Assembly: GCA_045656005.1 (NCBI GenBank)
Contig: JAZOQG010000032.1
Span: 1 to 64,000 of the forward strand
Length of the DNA: 64,000 bases
Direction: 5' to 3'
From: JAZNQN01 sp045656005
GTDB taxonomy: Bacteria > Bacillota > Clostridia > UMGS1883 > UMGS1540
Numbering within the stretch: the stretch's first letter is position 1; each line of letters begins with the position of its first letter. The notes under the pieces were generated by a model, which was given only the letters and a program-made list of their open reading frames with translations, had not been told where the DNA came from and did not search any database. Positions 26,981-35,420 of this stretch are shown piece after piece. Made by a program: the position numbers and the translations under genes.

Positions 26981-28294
26981 ATGATTTATTCACCTGTATT
27001 TGAAATGCTTAAAAAATATACTTCCCAAAATGCTGACAGATATCACATGCCGGGTCACAAGGGAGAAGGAGTGCTTTTTGACGGAGTTGGGGCAGACCTT
27101 GTGAAGATGGATGTGACAGAGCTTGATTTTACTGATAATATATTAAATCCTCAAAATGCATTTTTAGAGGCACAAAGCCTTATGGCAAAAAGGTGCAAAA
27201 GTATAAAGAGCTTTTTTTTAAGCGGAGGGTCAACACAGGGAAATCACACCATGATAATGTCCGCTATTAAAGATGGCGAAAAGATTTTAGTGGACAGATT
27301 TTGCCATATATCAGTTCTTTCTGCCTTGGCACTTTCGGGTGCTACCCCTGTTTTTATTGAAAATGAATATGCAGATGAATGTGGAGTTTTAGGATGCGTA
27401 AGTGAAGAAAACCTAAAAAAAGCGGTGGCAGAAAATCCTGATGCAAAGGCAGTTTTTGTAACAAGTCCAAATTCGTATGGTCAGGTGTCCCCGCTTCGTA
27501 AAATTTCAAAAATATGCAAAGAAAACGAAATGCTTTTGCTTGTTGATGAGGCTCACGGAGCTCATTTTCCGTTTTCTGATATGCTGCCTGAAAGTGCAAT
27601 GGAGCAGGGTGCAGATGCATCTGTTATAAGCTATCACAAAACAATCCCATCGCTTACTCAATGTGCAGTTTTAAATATCGGAAACTCTGCTCTTTTGAAA
27701 AAAGCAGAGGAAACACTTCACATGCTTATTACATCAAGCTCTTCCTTTTTGCTTATGGCATCAATTGATTACGGCAGGGCATATATGGAAGAAGTCGGCA
27801 AAGAGAACATGGAAAAACTTATAAAAATTATAAAAGAGAATACTCCGAAAAATGTTTTGAAAACAGATGACATTATGAGAATTGTGGTAAGGTGTGACGG
27901 AGAAAAGTCTCTTGAAATTTTGAGAGAAGAAAAAATAGAGCCTGAAATGTACGGGAAAGGACTTATGGTGTTTATCGTAACCGCCGCTGACAGCGAAGAA
28001 AAAGTGTTAAGACTTTTGAAAATTTTGAAAAAATTGCCTGAAACTGATTTTAAAGCCGAAAAAATTCCTCATGGAAAATTAAAACTTACACCGAGAGAAA
28101 CTTATTATGCAGAAAGTACGCTTTGTCACATTGATAAATCACTAGGCAAAATTTCAAAAAAAGCAATTTATGCATATCCTCCCGGCGTTGCCGCAGTACT
28201 TCCTGGAAGTATTATTGATGAAGATGTTATAAACTTTATAAAAAACAATAATCTTATCGGAAAGCAAAACAATCAAATAGAAATAATCATTTAG
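26981..28294 (+). CDS. Orn/Lys/Arg decarboxylase family PLP enzyme
   Basis: A 437-residue fold-type I pyridoxal-phosphate enzyme of the Gram-positive ornithine/lysine/arginine decarboxylase group, short like YaaO/SpeA and without an N-terminal wing domain. It has DRYHMPGHKG near the N-terminus, LSGGSTQGNHTMI, the Asp motif LLVDEAHGAHF, and the PLP lysine in SYHKTIPSLTQ. The substrate cannot be decided from the sequence; arginine or lysine is usual. An ATG follows GGAAAGAG, and a terminator stands directly after it. Confidence 0.9.
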   Translation: MIYSPVFEMLKKYTSQNADRYHMPGHKGEGVLFDGVGADLVKMDVTELDFTDNILNPQNAFLEAQSLMAKRCKSIKSFFLSGGSTQGNHTMIMSAIKDGEKILVDRFCHISVLSALALSGATPVFIENEYADECGVLGCVSEENLKKAVAENPDAKAVFVTSPNSYGQVSPLRKISKICKENEMLLLVDEAHGAHFPFSDMLPESAMEQGADASVISYHKTIPSLTQCAVLNIGNSALLKKAEETLHMLITSSSSFLLMASIDYGRAYMEEVGKENMEKLIKIIKENTPKNVLKTDDIMRIVVRCDGEKSLEILREEKIEPEMYGKGLMVFIVTAADSEEKVLRLLKILKKLPETDFKAEKIPHGKLKLTPRETYYAESTLCHIDKSLGKISKKAIYAYPPGVAAVLPGSIIDEDVINFIKNNNLIGKQNNQIEIII

Positions 28295-28320
28295 GAATGT
28301 TTTTTTACATTCCTTTTTTT
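28293..28320 (+). terminator. Rho-independent terminator after the decarboxylase gene
   Basis: AGGAATG / CATTCCT stem with a T-rich loop, followed by a run of T residues; it begins within the stop codon. Confidence 0.85.
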
Positions 28321-28390
28321 ATTTAGAAGTAATAAACTGTCCAAAATTGGAAACAATTAAATCTAGTAAGTATTGAAAGGAATGATTTTT

Positions 28391-29422
28391 TTGAAAAAAA
28401 GACTTATTGCATTTATAGTTTGTGCATTAATTTTTGCACTATGCGGTTGCAGTGGCACGGGCGGTGCAGATGAAAACGGAGGGGCTACTCTCACCGAAAA
28501 TAACACCATGCCCAAAATAGGTGTTTGTATATATAAGTACGACGATACTTATATTTCAACTGTCCGTCAGTCGCTTGAAAAAGCGGCACAGGGCAGAGCA
28601 ACACTTTTTTTAAATGACGGTAAGAGCGACCAGGGAACACAAAACGACCAGATAGACCTCCTTCTTGAAAAGGGGGTTGATGCACTTTTGGTAAATATCG
28701 TTGATGTAGGTGCGGCATCCTCTGTTGTAAGCAAGGCAAAAAATGCGGGAGTACCCCTTATTTTCTTTAACCGAGAGCCTGCCGAGGATGTTTTAAAATC
28801 CTATGACAAGGCAAGATTTATTGGAACAAATGCAAAGGATGCAGGTATAATTCAGGGCGAAATTATTGCAGATGCATGGAAAAACGGAAATTATGACACA
28901 AATGGTGACGGTGTTATGCAATATGTAATGTTCAAAGGCGAGCCTGATAACCCTGAAGCCGTTGCAAGAACAGAGTATTCAATTAAATCGGCAGAAGAAA
29001 ACGGAGTAAAATGTGAGCAGCTTGAACTTCAGGTTTGTAACTGGGATACAGAGCTTGCAAACCGTGCAATGGAAGCATGGCTTTCAAAATATGGAAACAA
29101 GATTGAATTTGTCGTAGCAAATAACGATGGAATGGCGCAGGGAGCTATAGCAGCACTTCAGGCGGCAGGCTTTAATAAAGGAGGAGATTCCCCGTTTATT
29201 CCTGTTGTAGGGGTTGATGCAACAGATGCCGCAAAAGAACTTATTTCCAAAAAATATATGACAGGAACAGTTTTGCAGGACGGGGAAGAGATGGGCAAGA
29301 TTTTGTTTGCGGCAGCAATGAATGCGGCGGAAGGTAAAGAATACCTTGAAGGTACAGGCTATGAATATGACGAAAGTTTGGTTTCTGTAAGAATTCCTTA
29401 TAAACCTTACAGCGGAAAATAA
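28391..29422 (+). CDS. mglB: Galactose/methylgalactoside ABC transporter substrate-binding lipoprotein
   Basis: A periplasmic-binding-protein-like sugar receptor (~343 residues) tethered as a lipoprotein. The signal peptide ends in a lipobox LCGC (Cys near residue 20). The mature domain has the type I sugar-binding fold with DKARFIGTNAKDAG, FVVANNDGMAQGAIAAL and VVGVDATDAAKELI, matching the galactose-binding protein. I choose the TTG at 28391, 10 bases after AAAGG; the ATG at 28382 is too close to that site. First gene of mglBAC. Confidence 0.92.
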   Translation: MKKRLIAFIVCALIFALCGCSGTGGADENGGATLTENNTMPKIGVCIYKYDDTYISTVRQSLEKAAQGRATLFLNDGKSDQGTQNDQIDLLLEKGVDALLVNIVDVGAASSVVSKAKNAGVPLIFFNREPAEDVLKSYDKARFIGTNAKDAGIIQGEIIADAWKNGNYDTNGDGVMQYVMFKGEPDNPEAVARTEYSIKSAEENGVKCEQLELQVCNWDTELANRAMEAWLSKYGNKIEFVVANNDGMAQGAIAALQAAGFNKGGDSPFIPVVGVDATDAAKELISKKYMTGTVLQDGEEMGKILFAAAMNAAEGKEYLEGTGYEYDESLVSVRIPYKPYSGK

Positions 29423-29441
29423 TGGCAAAGGATGTGGCATA

Positions 29442-30935
29442 ATGGAGGAATTTGTGCTTCAGATGAAAGGCATCAGCAAACGCTTTCCGGGTGTTTTGGC
29501 ACTTGACAAAGTAAATCTCAATTTGAAAAGAGGAAGCGTTCATGCACTAATGGGTGAAAACGGAGCGGGAAAATCCACTCTTATGAAGTGCCTTTTTGGT
29601 GTTTATAAGAAAGATGAAGGTGAAATTTTAATAAATGGCAAAACCGCCGATTTTAAAAATCCAAGACAGGCACTTGAAAACGGAGTTGCGATGGTGCATC
29701 AGGAACTGAATCAAGTGCTTCAGCGCGATGTAATGGACAATATGTGGCTTGGAAGATTTCCGCTTAAATATGGTATGATAGACCGTAAAAAAATGTATCA
29801 CGATACGGAAAATATTTTCAAAGAGCTTGATATAAATGTAAGTCCCGAAATGAAGATGTCAAAACTTTCAGTATCTCAAAGGCAAATGGTTGAAATTGCG
29901 AAGGCAGTATCTTACGGAGCAAAAATACTTGTGCTTGATGAGCCTACATCTTCCCTTACAGAAAGCGAAGCGGAGCATCTTTTTAAAATAATAGGTAAAC
30001 TTAAAAAAGACGGATGTGCAATTATTTACATTTCGCATAAAATGGAGGAAATTTTAAGTATTTCCGATGAAGTTACAATAATGCGTGACGGAAAGTGGAT
30101 TGCCACGGAGAGTGCAGAAAATCTTACAACTGACAAAATAATAAAACTTATGGTAGGAAGGGATTTGAAAAATCGTTTCCCTGAAAAACAAAATGCACCG
30201 GGAGAAGTTATTTTAGAGGTAAAAGAGCTTACGGGGAAATATCAGCCTCGGGTTTTAGATGCATCATTTAATTTAAGAAAAGGCGAAATTTTGGGTGTTG
30301 CAGGTCTTGTAGGGTCAAGAAGAACAGAGCTTTTGGAGCTTTTATTTGGAATAAAGAAAAAAGAAAAGGGGAAAATAATTCTTCATGGCAAAGAAATTGA
30401 AAATTTAAGTCCATCTTCTGCAATAAAAAACGGTTTTGCTCTTTTGACAGAGGAAAGAAGAGCCACAGGAATTTTCGGCGGTCTTGATATAACATTTAAT
30501 TCAACTATTGCAAATCTTAAAAAATATGTCTTTGCAGGTGTTTTATCAAAACGTAAAATGCATCGTGACACAGAGTGGGTTATAGATAAAATCAGAGTTA
30601 AAACCCCGTCCAAAAGAACATTTATAAGAACTCTTTCAGGTGGAAATCAGCAAAAGGTACTACTTGGCAGATGGCTTTTGACAACACCTGAAATTCTTCT
30701 CCTTGATGAACCTACAAGGGGTATAGATGTTGGGGCAAAGTTTGAGATATATCAGCTTATTTTAGACCTTGCAAAAGAAAATAAAGGCATAATTATGGTT
30801 TCCTCTGAAATGAGCGAACTGCTCGGTATTTGCGACAGAATAATGATAATGTCAGGCGGAAGGGTTGCAGGTGTGGAGGATACAAAAAACTTAACGCAGG
30901 AAAAAATCATGGAGTATGCCGCAAAGTATATTTAA
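29442..30935 (+). CDS. mglA: Galactose/methylgalactoside ABC transporter ATP-binding protein
   Basis: A 497-residue tandem ABC ATPase of the sugar-import type. The first domain has Walker A GENGAGKSTLMKCLFG, signature LSVSQRQMVEIAKA and Walker B ILVLDEPTSSL. The second has a degenerate P-loop (GLVGSRRTELLELLFG) with an intact signature LSGGNQQKVLLGRWLL, normal for this family. It starts 19 bases after mglB. Without a working permease (see mglC) it would have no membrane partner in this operon. Confidence 0.95.
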   Translation: MEEFVLQMKGISKRFPGVLALDKVNLNLKRGSVHALMGENGAGKSTLMKCLFGVYKKDEGEILINGKTADFKNPRQALENGVAMVHQELNQVLQRDVMDNMWLGRFPLKYGMIDRKKMYHDTENIFKELDINVSPEMKMSKLSVSQRQMVEIAKAVSYGAKILVLDEPTSSLTESEAEHLFKIIGKLKKDGCAIIYISHKMEEILSISDEVTIMRDGKWIATESAENLTTDKIIKLMVGRDLKNRFPEKQNAPGEVILEVKELTGKYQPRVLDASFNLRKGEILGVAGLVGSRRTELLELLFGIKKKEKGKIILHGKEIENLSPSSAIKNGFALLTEERRATGIFGGLDITFNSTIANLKKYVFAGVLSKRKMHRDTEWVIDKIRVKTPSKRTFIRTLSGGNQQKVLLGRWLLTTPEILLLDEPTRGIDVGAKFEIYQLILDLAKENKGIIMVSSEMSELLGICDRIMIMSGGRVAGVEDTKNLTQEKIMEYAAKYI

Positions 30936-30947
30936 AGGAGAGAGATT

Positions 30948-31970
30948 ATGAATACGGAGAGATTAGACAAAAGAAAGATAGGCGATTTTCTTTTAAATTA
31001 TTCTTTGTATATAGTTTTGGGAGTAATGATTCTGGCGGTTATTTTAAAAGACCCGTCGTTTATTTCCCTTAAAAATATAACAAACATTTAAAGTCAGGCA
31101 TCGACAAGGGGAATACTTGCACTTGGTGTTGCAGGCCTTATAGTTTTGCAGGGTACTGACCTTTCGGCAGGACGAATACTCGGCTTTACGGCAATTTTAT
31201 CTGCATCGCTTTTGCAATCGGTAGGGTATGCCTCGAGAATGTATCCGAATCTCCCCCAGCTTCCTTTGTTTATTCCGCTTTTAATTGCAGCGGCGGTGGG
31301 AGCGGTATTTGGTGCAATAAACGGTTTTGGTGTTGCAAAACTTAAGGTACATGCATTTATAATTACCCTCGGAACGCAGCTTATTGCTTACGGGCTTTCC
31401 TGCATATATATCGACAGGCCGCCCCTTGGCGCACAGCCTATTGCAAATTTTGATGAGAGGTACACAAATTTTGTCACAGGGTCACTAAAGCTCGGAAACT
31501 TTGAACTTCCATATCTTATAATATATCTTGCCATAATTGCCGCTGTAATGTGGTTTATATGGAACAAAACAAGGCTTGGAAGAAATATGTTCGCAATAGG
31601 CGGAAACCCTGAAGCTGCGGCAGTTTCAGGAGTAAACCTTGCAAAAAATATTATGATAATATTTATTATTTCAGGTATTTTGTATGGCATAGCGGGATTT
31701 TTGGAGGCAGGAAGAATAGGCTCTGCTACAAGTAACACAGGAATAAACTACGAGCTTGATGCAATTTCTGCATGTGTTGTAGGGGGCGTGTCATTTTCTG
31801 GCGGAGTCGGAACGATACCGGGAGTTTTGATAGGAACCGTTATTTTGCAGTTTATAAATTACGGACTTAATTTTATAGGTGTAAGCCCGTATCTTCAATA
31901 TATAATAAAGGGTATAATTATAATTCTTGCAGTTTCAATAGATGTCAGAAAATATCTTGTTAAAAAGTAA
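30948..31970 (+). pseudogene. mglC: Galactose/methylgalactoside ABC permease gene with an in-frame TAA
   Basis: An integral membrane permease of the MglC/RbsC type. Translation from the ATG at 30948 (behind AAAGGAGAG) gives the expected first helix and reads NI, then TAA at 31089-31091, then SQASTRGILALGVAGLIVLQGTDLSAGR in the same frame through to the normal end at 31970. In E. coli MglC the matching stretch is NILTQSS, so the stop replaces Leu; TTA to TAA is one base change. No ribosome site precedes the downstream TTG at 31146, and starting there would lose the first helix. Either a recent knock-out or a sequence error. Confidence 0.88.
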
Positions 31971-31981
31971 ATAAAATATAA

Positions 31982-32016
31982 AAATCACTCATATAGTTTA
32001 TATGGGTGATTTTTTT
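31982..32016 (+). terminator. Terminator after mglC overlapping the dacF ribosome site
   Basis: A 13-bp stem (31983-31995 / 31999-32011, one G-U pair) with a 3-nt loop and a run of seven T residues (32010-32016). The right arm contains GGGTGAT, the ribosome site of dacF, and the T run leads directly into its TTG start. Confidence 0.8.
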
Positions 32017-33118
32017 GAAAAAAATAATTTCTGTTTTGAGTTTCTTTTGCATTTTATCTTTAAATCTTCCTATTTATTCGGCAGAAATTTCTGCAACTTC
32101 GGCAGTAGTAATAGATGCTGAAAGCGGGAGAGTGCTATATGAAAAAAATGCAAGTAAAATAATGACTCCTGCAAGCACCACTAAAATTATGACAGGACTT
32201 TTGGCGGCAGAGTATGGAAGGGGAGATGAAATACTTCAGGTTTCAAGAAAAGCCGCATATCAGGAAGGAAGTTCCATGTACCTTAAGGAAGGGGAAAGGG
32301 TAACACTTACAGAGCTACTCTATGGACTTTTACTCTCATCAGGCAATGATGCCGCAGTAGTTTTGGCAGAGCATATCGCTGGAAGCACAGAACTCTTTGC
32401 AAAAAAAATGACAGAACGTGCGAGGGAGATAGGGGCAGTAAACACGAGTTTTAAAAACCCCAATGGTCTTGATGAGGAAGGGCACTATACAACAGCCCTT
32501 GATTTAGCCAAAATTGCAGCTCATGCTATGAAAAATGAGCTTTTCAGGAAAATTGCAGGAACTTCATCTATAACACTCCAAAGAGGAACATACACAAACC
32601 ACAACAAACTTTTAAGAAACTGTGAGGGAGTTTTCGGGGTTAAAACGGGTTTTACTAAAAAAAGCGGAAGATGCCTTGTAACTGCATGCGAGCGAAACGG
32701 ATTTAGTATAATTACTGTCACCTTAAATGCACCTGATGACTGGAATGACCACAGAAAACTATTTGATGAAACGTATCAAAATTATAATAAGATAACACCA
32801 TTTTCCAAAGGTGACATCGTTTGCGAAATTACTGCTGAAAATGGGGAGAGAGTGGGAGCGGTATGTGAAAACAGTTTAGAATGTGTTTTAAACTCGGAAG
32901 AACAAAAAAGAGTAGAAATAATAAATGACCTTCCTCCAAAGCTATATCTTCCCGTTAAAAACGGGCAGATACTGGGAAAGGTCAAAATTATGCTTGATGG
33001 AAATGTGATTTCTGAAACTCAGGTACTTTCAAACCGCGACGTTCTTCCGCCTCCAAAAGAAAGTTTTGGTCACTTTTTATTTATAACTGCAAAAAGTTTT
33101 TTCAGGGCTTTCATGTAA
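32015..33118 (+). CDS. dacF: D-alanyl-D-alanine carboxypeptidase (DacF-like)
   Basis: A ~367-residue penicillin-binding protein of the S11 peptidase family that trims the D-Ala-D-Ala ends of peptidoglycan. It has a signal peptide (residues 1-~22), the catalytic SxxK motif ASTTKIM, SxN motif LLSSGNDAAV, and KTG in GVKTGFTKKSGR. A C-terminal beta domain follows residue ~270 and the last ~15 residues may form an amphipathic membrane anchor. The TTG at 32015 is preferred over the GTG at 32006, which lies inside the ribosome site. Confidence 0.93.
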   Translation: MKKIISVLSFFCILSLNLPIYSAEISATSAVVIDAESGRVLYEKNASKIMTPASTTKIMTGLLAAEYGRGDEILQVSRKAAYQEGSSMYLKEGERVTLTELLYGLLLSSGNDAAVVLAEHIAGSTELFAKKMTERAREIGAVNTSFKNPNGLDEEGHYTTALDLAKIAAHAMKNELFRKIAGTSSITLQRGTYTNHNKLLRNCEGVFGVKTGFTKKSGRCLVTACERNGFSIITVTLNAPDDWNDHRKLFDETYQNYNKITPFSKGDIVCEITAENGERVGAVCENSLECVLNSEEQKRVEIINDLPPKLYLPVKNGQILGKVKIMLDGNVISETQVLSNRDVLPPPKESFGHFLFITAKSFFRAFM

Positions 33119-33119
33119 A

Positions 33120-35009
33120 TTATTCTTCCATCTGGAGTGAAAGCTCTTCCCACATTTCATAAAGTGAAGAAAGCTTTTCACGGATTTCATCAGCACGGGA
33201 GGAAATTTCCATGCCCTTTACATAGTCTGATTGAATAGTCAAAAGCTCCGCTTCGCACTTTGCAAGCTCATCTTCAAAAAACGCAATATCCTCTTCACAT
33301 TTTTTGAGATTTCTCTCAAGTTTTTTCTGCTGGGAACGAAGTGCTTTTTGAATATTATAATCGTTTTCCTTTTTGGGAGATAAATCTGATTTTTTAGGTG
33401 AAAAGGCAGATTTTTTTTCGAGGTAATAGTCGAAATTTCCTTCAAAAAGGTCCATGCCTGTATCTTTAAGAGCATAAATTCTTGTTGCAATTTTATTTAT
33501 AAAATAGCGGTCATGGGAAATTGCAAAAACTGTTCCGTCATAAGAAAGGAGTGCTTCCTCCAAAGCCTCGCGGCTTTTTATGTCAAGATGGTTTGTAGGC
33601 TCGTCGAGAAGAAGGAGATTGTGTCCTGAGAGCATCATTTTAAGGAGTGCTACCCTTGCTCTTTCTCCGCCGCTTAAAGTTGATATTTCTTTGAAAACAT
33701 CATCACCATAAAACAAAAAGCCTGCAAGGGCACAGCGGATTTGCGTGTCGGTAAGGCGGGGATGGGCATTTCTTATTTCGGAAATTATGGTATTCGATAA
33801 TGTTAGGTTTGTAAAGTGCTGGTCAAAATATCCCGCATCTACCTTTGTTCCGAATGTAAATGCGCCGCTGTCAGCATCAATGTTTTTTGTAAGTATATTA
33901 AAAATTGTTGATTTTCCCGTTCCGTTTCCGCCTATTATAAAGGCTTTGTCACCTCTTTTAATGTCAAATGAAACATTTTCAAAAAGAAACTGTGAATCAA
34001 ATGATTTTGAGAGGTTTTCAGCCTTTAAAACGTCAAATCCACTTTGTACTCTTGCGGAAAACGAAATGGCAACATCCTTAGCGAGTGCATCAGGTTTTTT
34101 GAGAGAGTCCACCATTTTGTCAAGCATTTTTTGTTTGCTTTCGGCAGTACGGATATTCTTTTCTCTGTTCCATCTGCGCTGTTGTTCGATAATTCCTTCA
34201 ATTCTCTTTATTTCCCTTAAATCATTTTCATAGTGCTTTTCCATGATTTCTCTGTCAGTTTCCTTGAATTTAAGGTACTGTGAATAGGGGGCATCAAAAA
34301 GCTTTAAAGTTTTGTTTTCAAGCTCCATTGTTTTTGTTGTTACTTTATCAAGAAAATATCTGTCATGGGAAATTACAATAAAAGATGTATTGACACCACT
34401 TAAAAAATCCTCTAGAAAAGCCACAGAGTCCATATCAAGATGGTTTGTAGGCTCGTCAAGAAGCAAAAGGTCAGAATTTGAAAGGAGCATCTTAGCAAGA
34501 GATACCCTTGTTTTTTCGCCGCCGCTCAAGGCTGAAACGGGCAAACTTAAATCATTTTCCGAAAATCCAAGCCCCATCAGCATAGAACGTGTTCTTGATT
34601 TATAGGTAAGTCCGCCTAAGTCCTCAAACTTTACTCTCAAATCATGTTGAAGATTAATATATTTGGGAATGTCAAGTCCGAGTGCTATCTTTTCCGTAAC
34701 CTCATTTTCCTGTTTTTCGATTTCTTCAAGATATGAGAAAACAGTAAGAGTTTCATCAAAAACAGTTTTGTCAGAGTCCTTTAAAGGAAACTGCTCCATA
34801 TATGAAATTTTTATCTGCGATGAAATGGATAAAGTGCCCGTGTCTTTTTGTTCCACACCGCATATTATTTTGAAAAGAGTTGTTTTTCCTGCTCCGTTTC
34901 CTCCGATAAAACCTATCTTATCGCCATTTGAAACGGAAAAGGAAACATTTTCAAAAAGCGTGTTTTCGCCAAAACTTTTTGAAAGTGCACCAACGCTTAT
35001 AATTGCCAT
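33120..35009 (-). CDS. ABC-F family ATPase
   Basis: A 629-residue soluble protein with two ABC ATPase domains and no membrane helices, acting on ribosomes in this family. Domain 1 has GGNGAGKTTLFK, LSGGEKTRVSLAK and LLLLDEPTNHLDM; a charged linker (residues ~240-310) joins domain 2 with GGNGTGKSTIFN, LSGGERARVALLK and LLLLDEPTNHLDI. A C-terminal coiled coil of ~80 residues resembles Uup/YdiF-type members. Whether it is a housekeeping factor or gives antibiotic protection cannot be told from the sequence. Good GAGGTG site before the ATG. It converges on dacF with a 1-base gap. Confidence 0.93.
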   Translation of the reverse strand: MAIISVGALSKSFGENTLFENVSFSVSNGDKIGFIGGNGAGKTTLFKIICGVEQKDTGTLSISSQIKISYMEQFPLKDSDKTVFDETLTVFSYLEEIEKQENEVTEKIALGLDIPKYINLQHDLRVKFEDLGGLTYKSRTRSMLMGLGFSENDLSLPVSALSGGEKTRVSLAKMLLSNSDLLLLDEPTNHLDMDSVAFLEDFLSGVNTSFIVISHDRYFLDKVTTKTMELENKTLKLFDAPYSQYLKFKETDREIMEKHYENDLREIKRIEGIIEQQRRWNREKNIRTAESKQKMLDKMVDSLKKPDALAKDVAISFSARVQSGFDVLKAENLSKSFDSQFLFENVSFDIKRGDKAFIIGGNGTGKSTIFNILTKNIDADSGAFTFGTKVDAGYFDQHFTNLTLSNTIISEIRNAHPRLTDTQIRCALAGFLFYGDDVFKEISTLSGGERARVALLKMMLSGHNLLLLDEPTNHLDIKSREALEEALLSYDGTVFAISHDRYFINKIATRIYALKDTGMDLFEGNFDYYLEKKSAFSPKKSDLSPKKENDYNIQKALRSQQKKLERNLKKCEEDIAFFEDELAKCEAELLTIQSDYVKGMEISSRADEIREKLSSLYEMWEELSLQMEE

Positions 35010-35028
35010 TTATTTCACCTCGCTAAGT

Positions 35029-35057
35029 ATTATACTATATTTTAATGTAAAATTCAA
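35029..35057 (-). promoter_or_regulatory. Sigma-A promoter for the ABC-F gene
   Basis: Minus strand TTGAAT, 17-bp spacer, TATAAT, 19 bases upstream of the ATG. Confidence 0.75.
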
Positions 35058-35070
35058 CATTTAAATTATC

Positions 35071-35099
35071 TTGACAGTCAAAGCGTAAATTATTATAAT
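35071..35099 (+). promoter_or_regulatory. Consensus sigma-A promoter for the FTR-like gene
   Basis: TTGACA, 17-bp spacer, TATAAT on the plus strand: a perfect match, 37 bases before the ATG at 35137. Confidence 0.85.
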
Positions 35100-35136
35100 A
35101 AAAGTAATTAAAATAAATTTAAAGGAGTGGTAATTT

Positions 35137-35340
35137 ATGAAAATAACTTTAAATCCTGATAAGGAAATTGTTGAGGCTATAAAAAAGGGACTTAAAGAAA
35201 AAGGCGGATACTGCCCTTGCCGCCTTGAAATGACAGAGGAAAACAAATGCATGTGCAATGAATTTAAGGAGCAGATAGCAGACCCCGATTTTGAAGGTTT
35301 CTGCCACTGCATGCTTTATTATAAATCCAAGGAAAAATAA
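35137..35340 (+). CDS. Ferredoxin-thioredoxin reductase catalytic subunit-like protein
   Basis: A 67-residue cysteine-rich protein with the pattern GGYCPCR, KCMCNEF and FCHCMLYY, that is CPC, CMC and CHC motifs. This matches the catalytic beta subunit of ferredoxin:thioredoxin reductase, which uses a [4Fe-4S] cluster next to a disulfide. It is shorter than plant and cyanobacterial subunits, but stand-alone short forms are common in anaerobes. It has its own perfect promoter and an AAAGGAG site; it is not obviously linked to the uracil genes that follow. Confidence 0.9.
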   Translation: MKITLNPDKEIVEAIKKGLKEKGGYCPCRLEMTEENKCMCNEFKEQIADPDFEGFCHCMLYYKSKEK

Positions 35341-35350
35341 ACCTTTTTTA

Positions 35351-35379
35351 TTGACAAATTTTGCATTGCAATATATAAT
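35351..35379 (+). promoter_or_regulatory. Consensus sigma-A promoter for uraA-upp
   Basis: TTGACA, 17-bp spacer, TATAAT: a perfect match. Only 41 bases lie between the -10 box and the start codon, so there is no room for a PyrR-type attenuator. Confidence 0.85.
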
Positions 35380-35420
35380 AAAAATTGGTAGAAAAAATTT
35401 ACAGAAAGAAGGTTTTTAAA

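Noticed and set aside
19700..31970. Alternative genetic code (TGA = Trp) to explain the interrupted genes.
   Set aside because: TGA is the natural stop of plsX, yunB, recD2 and others, and the mglC interruption is TAA, so reassignment cannot explain both.
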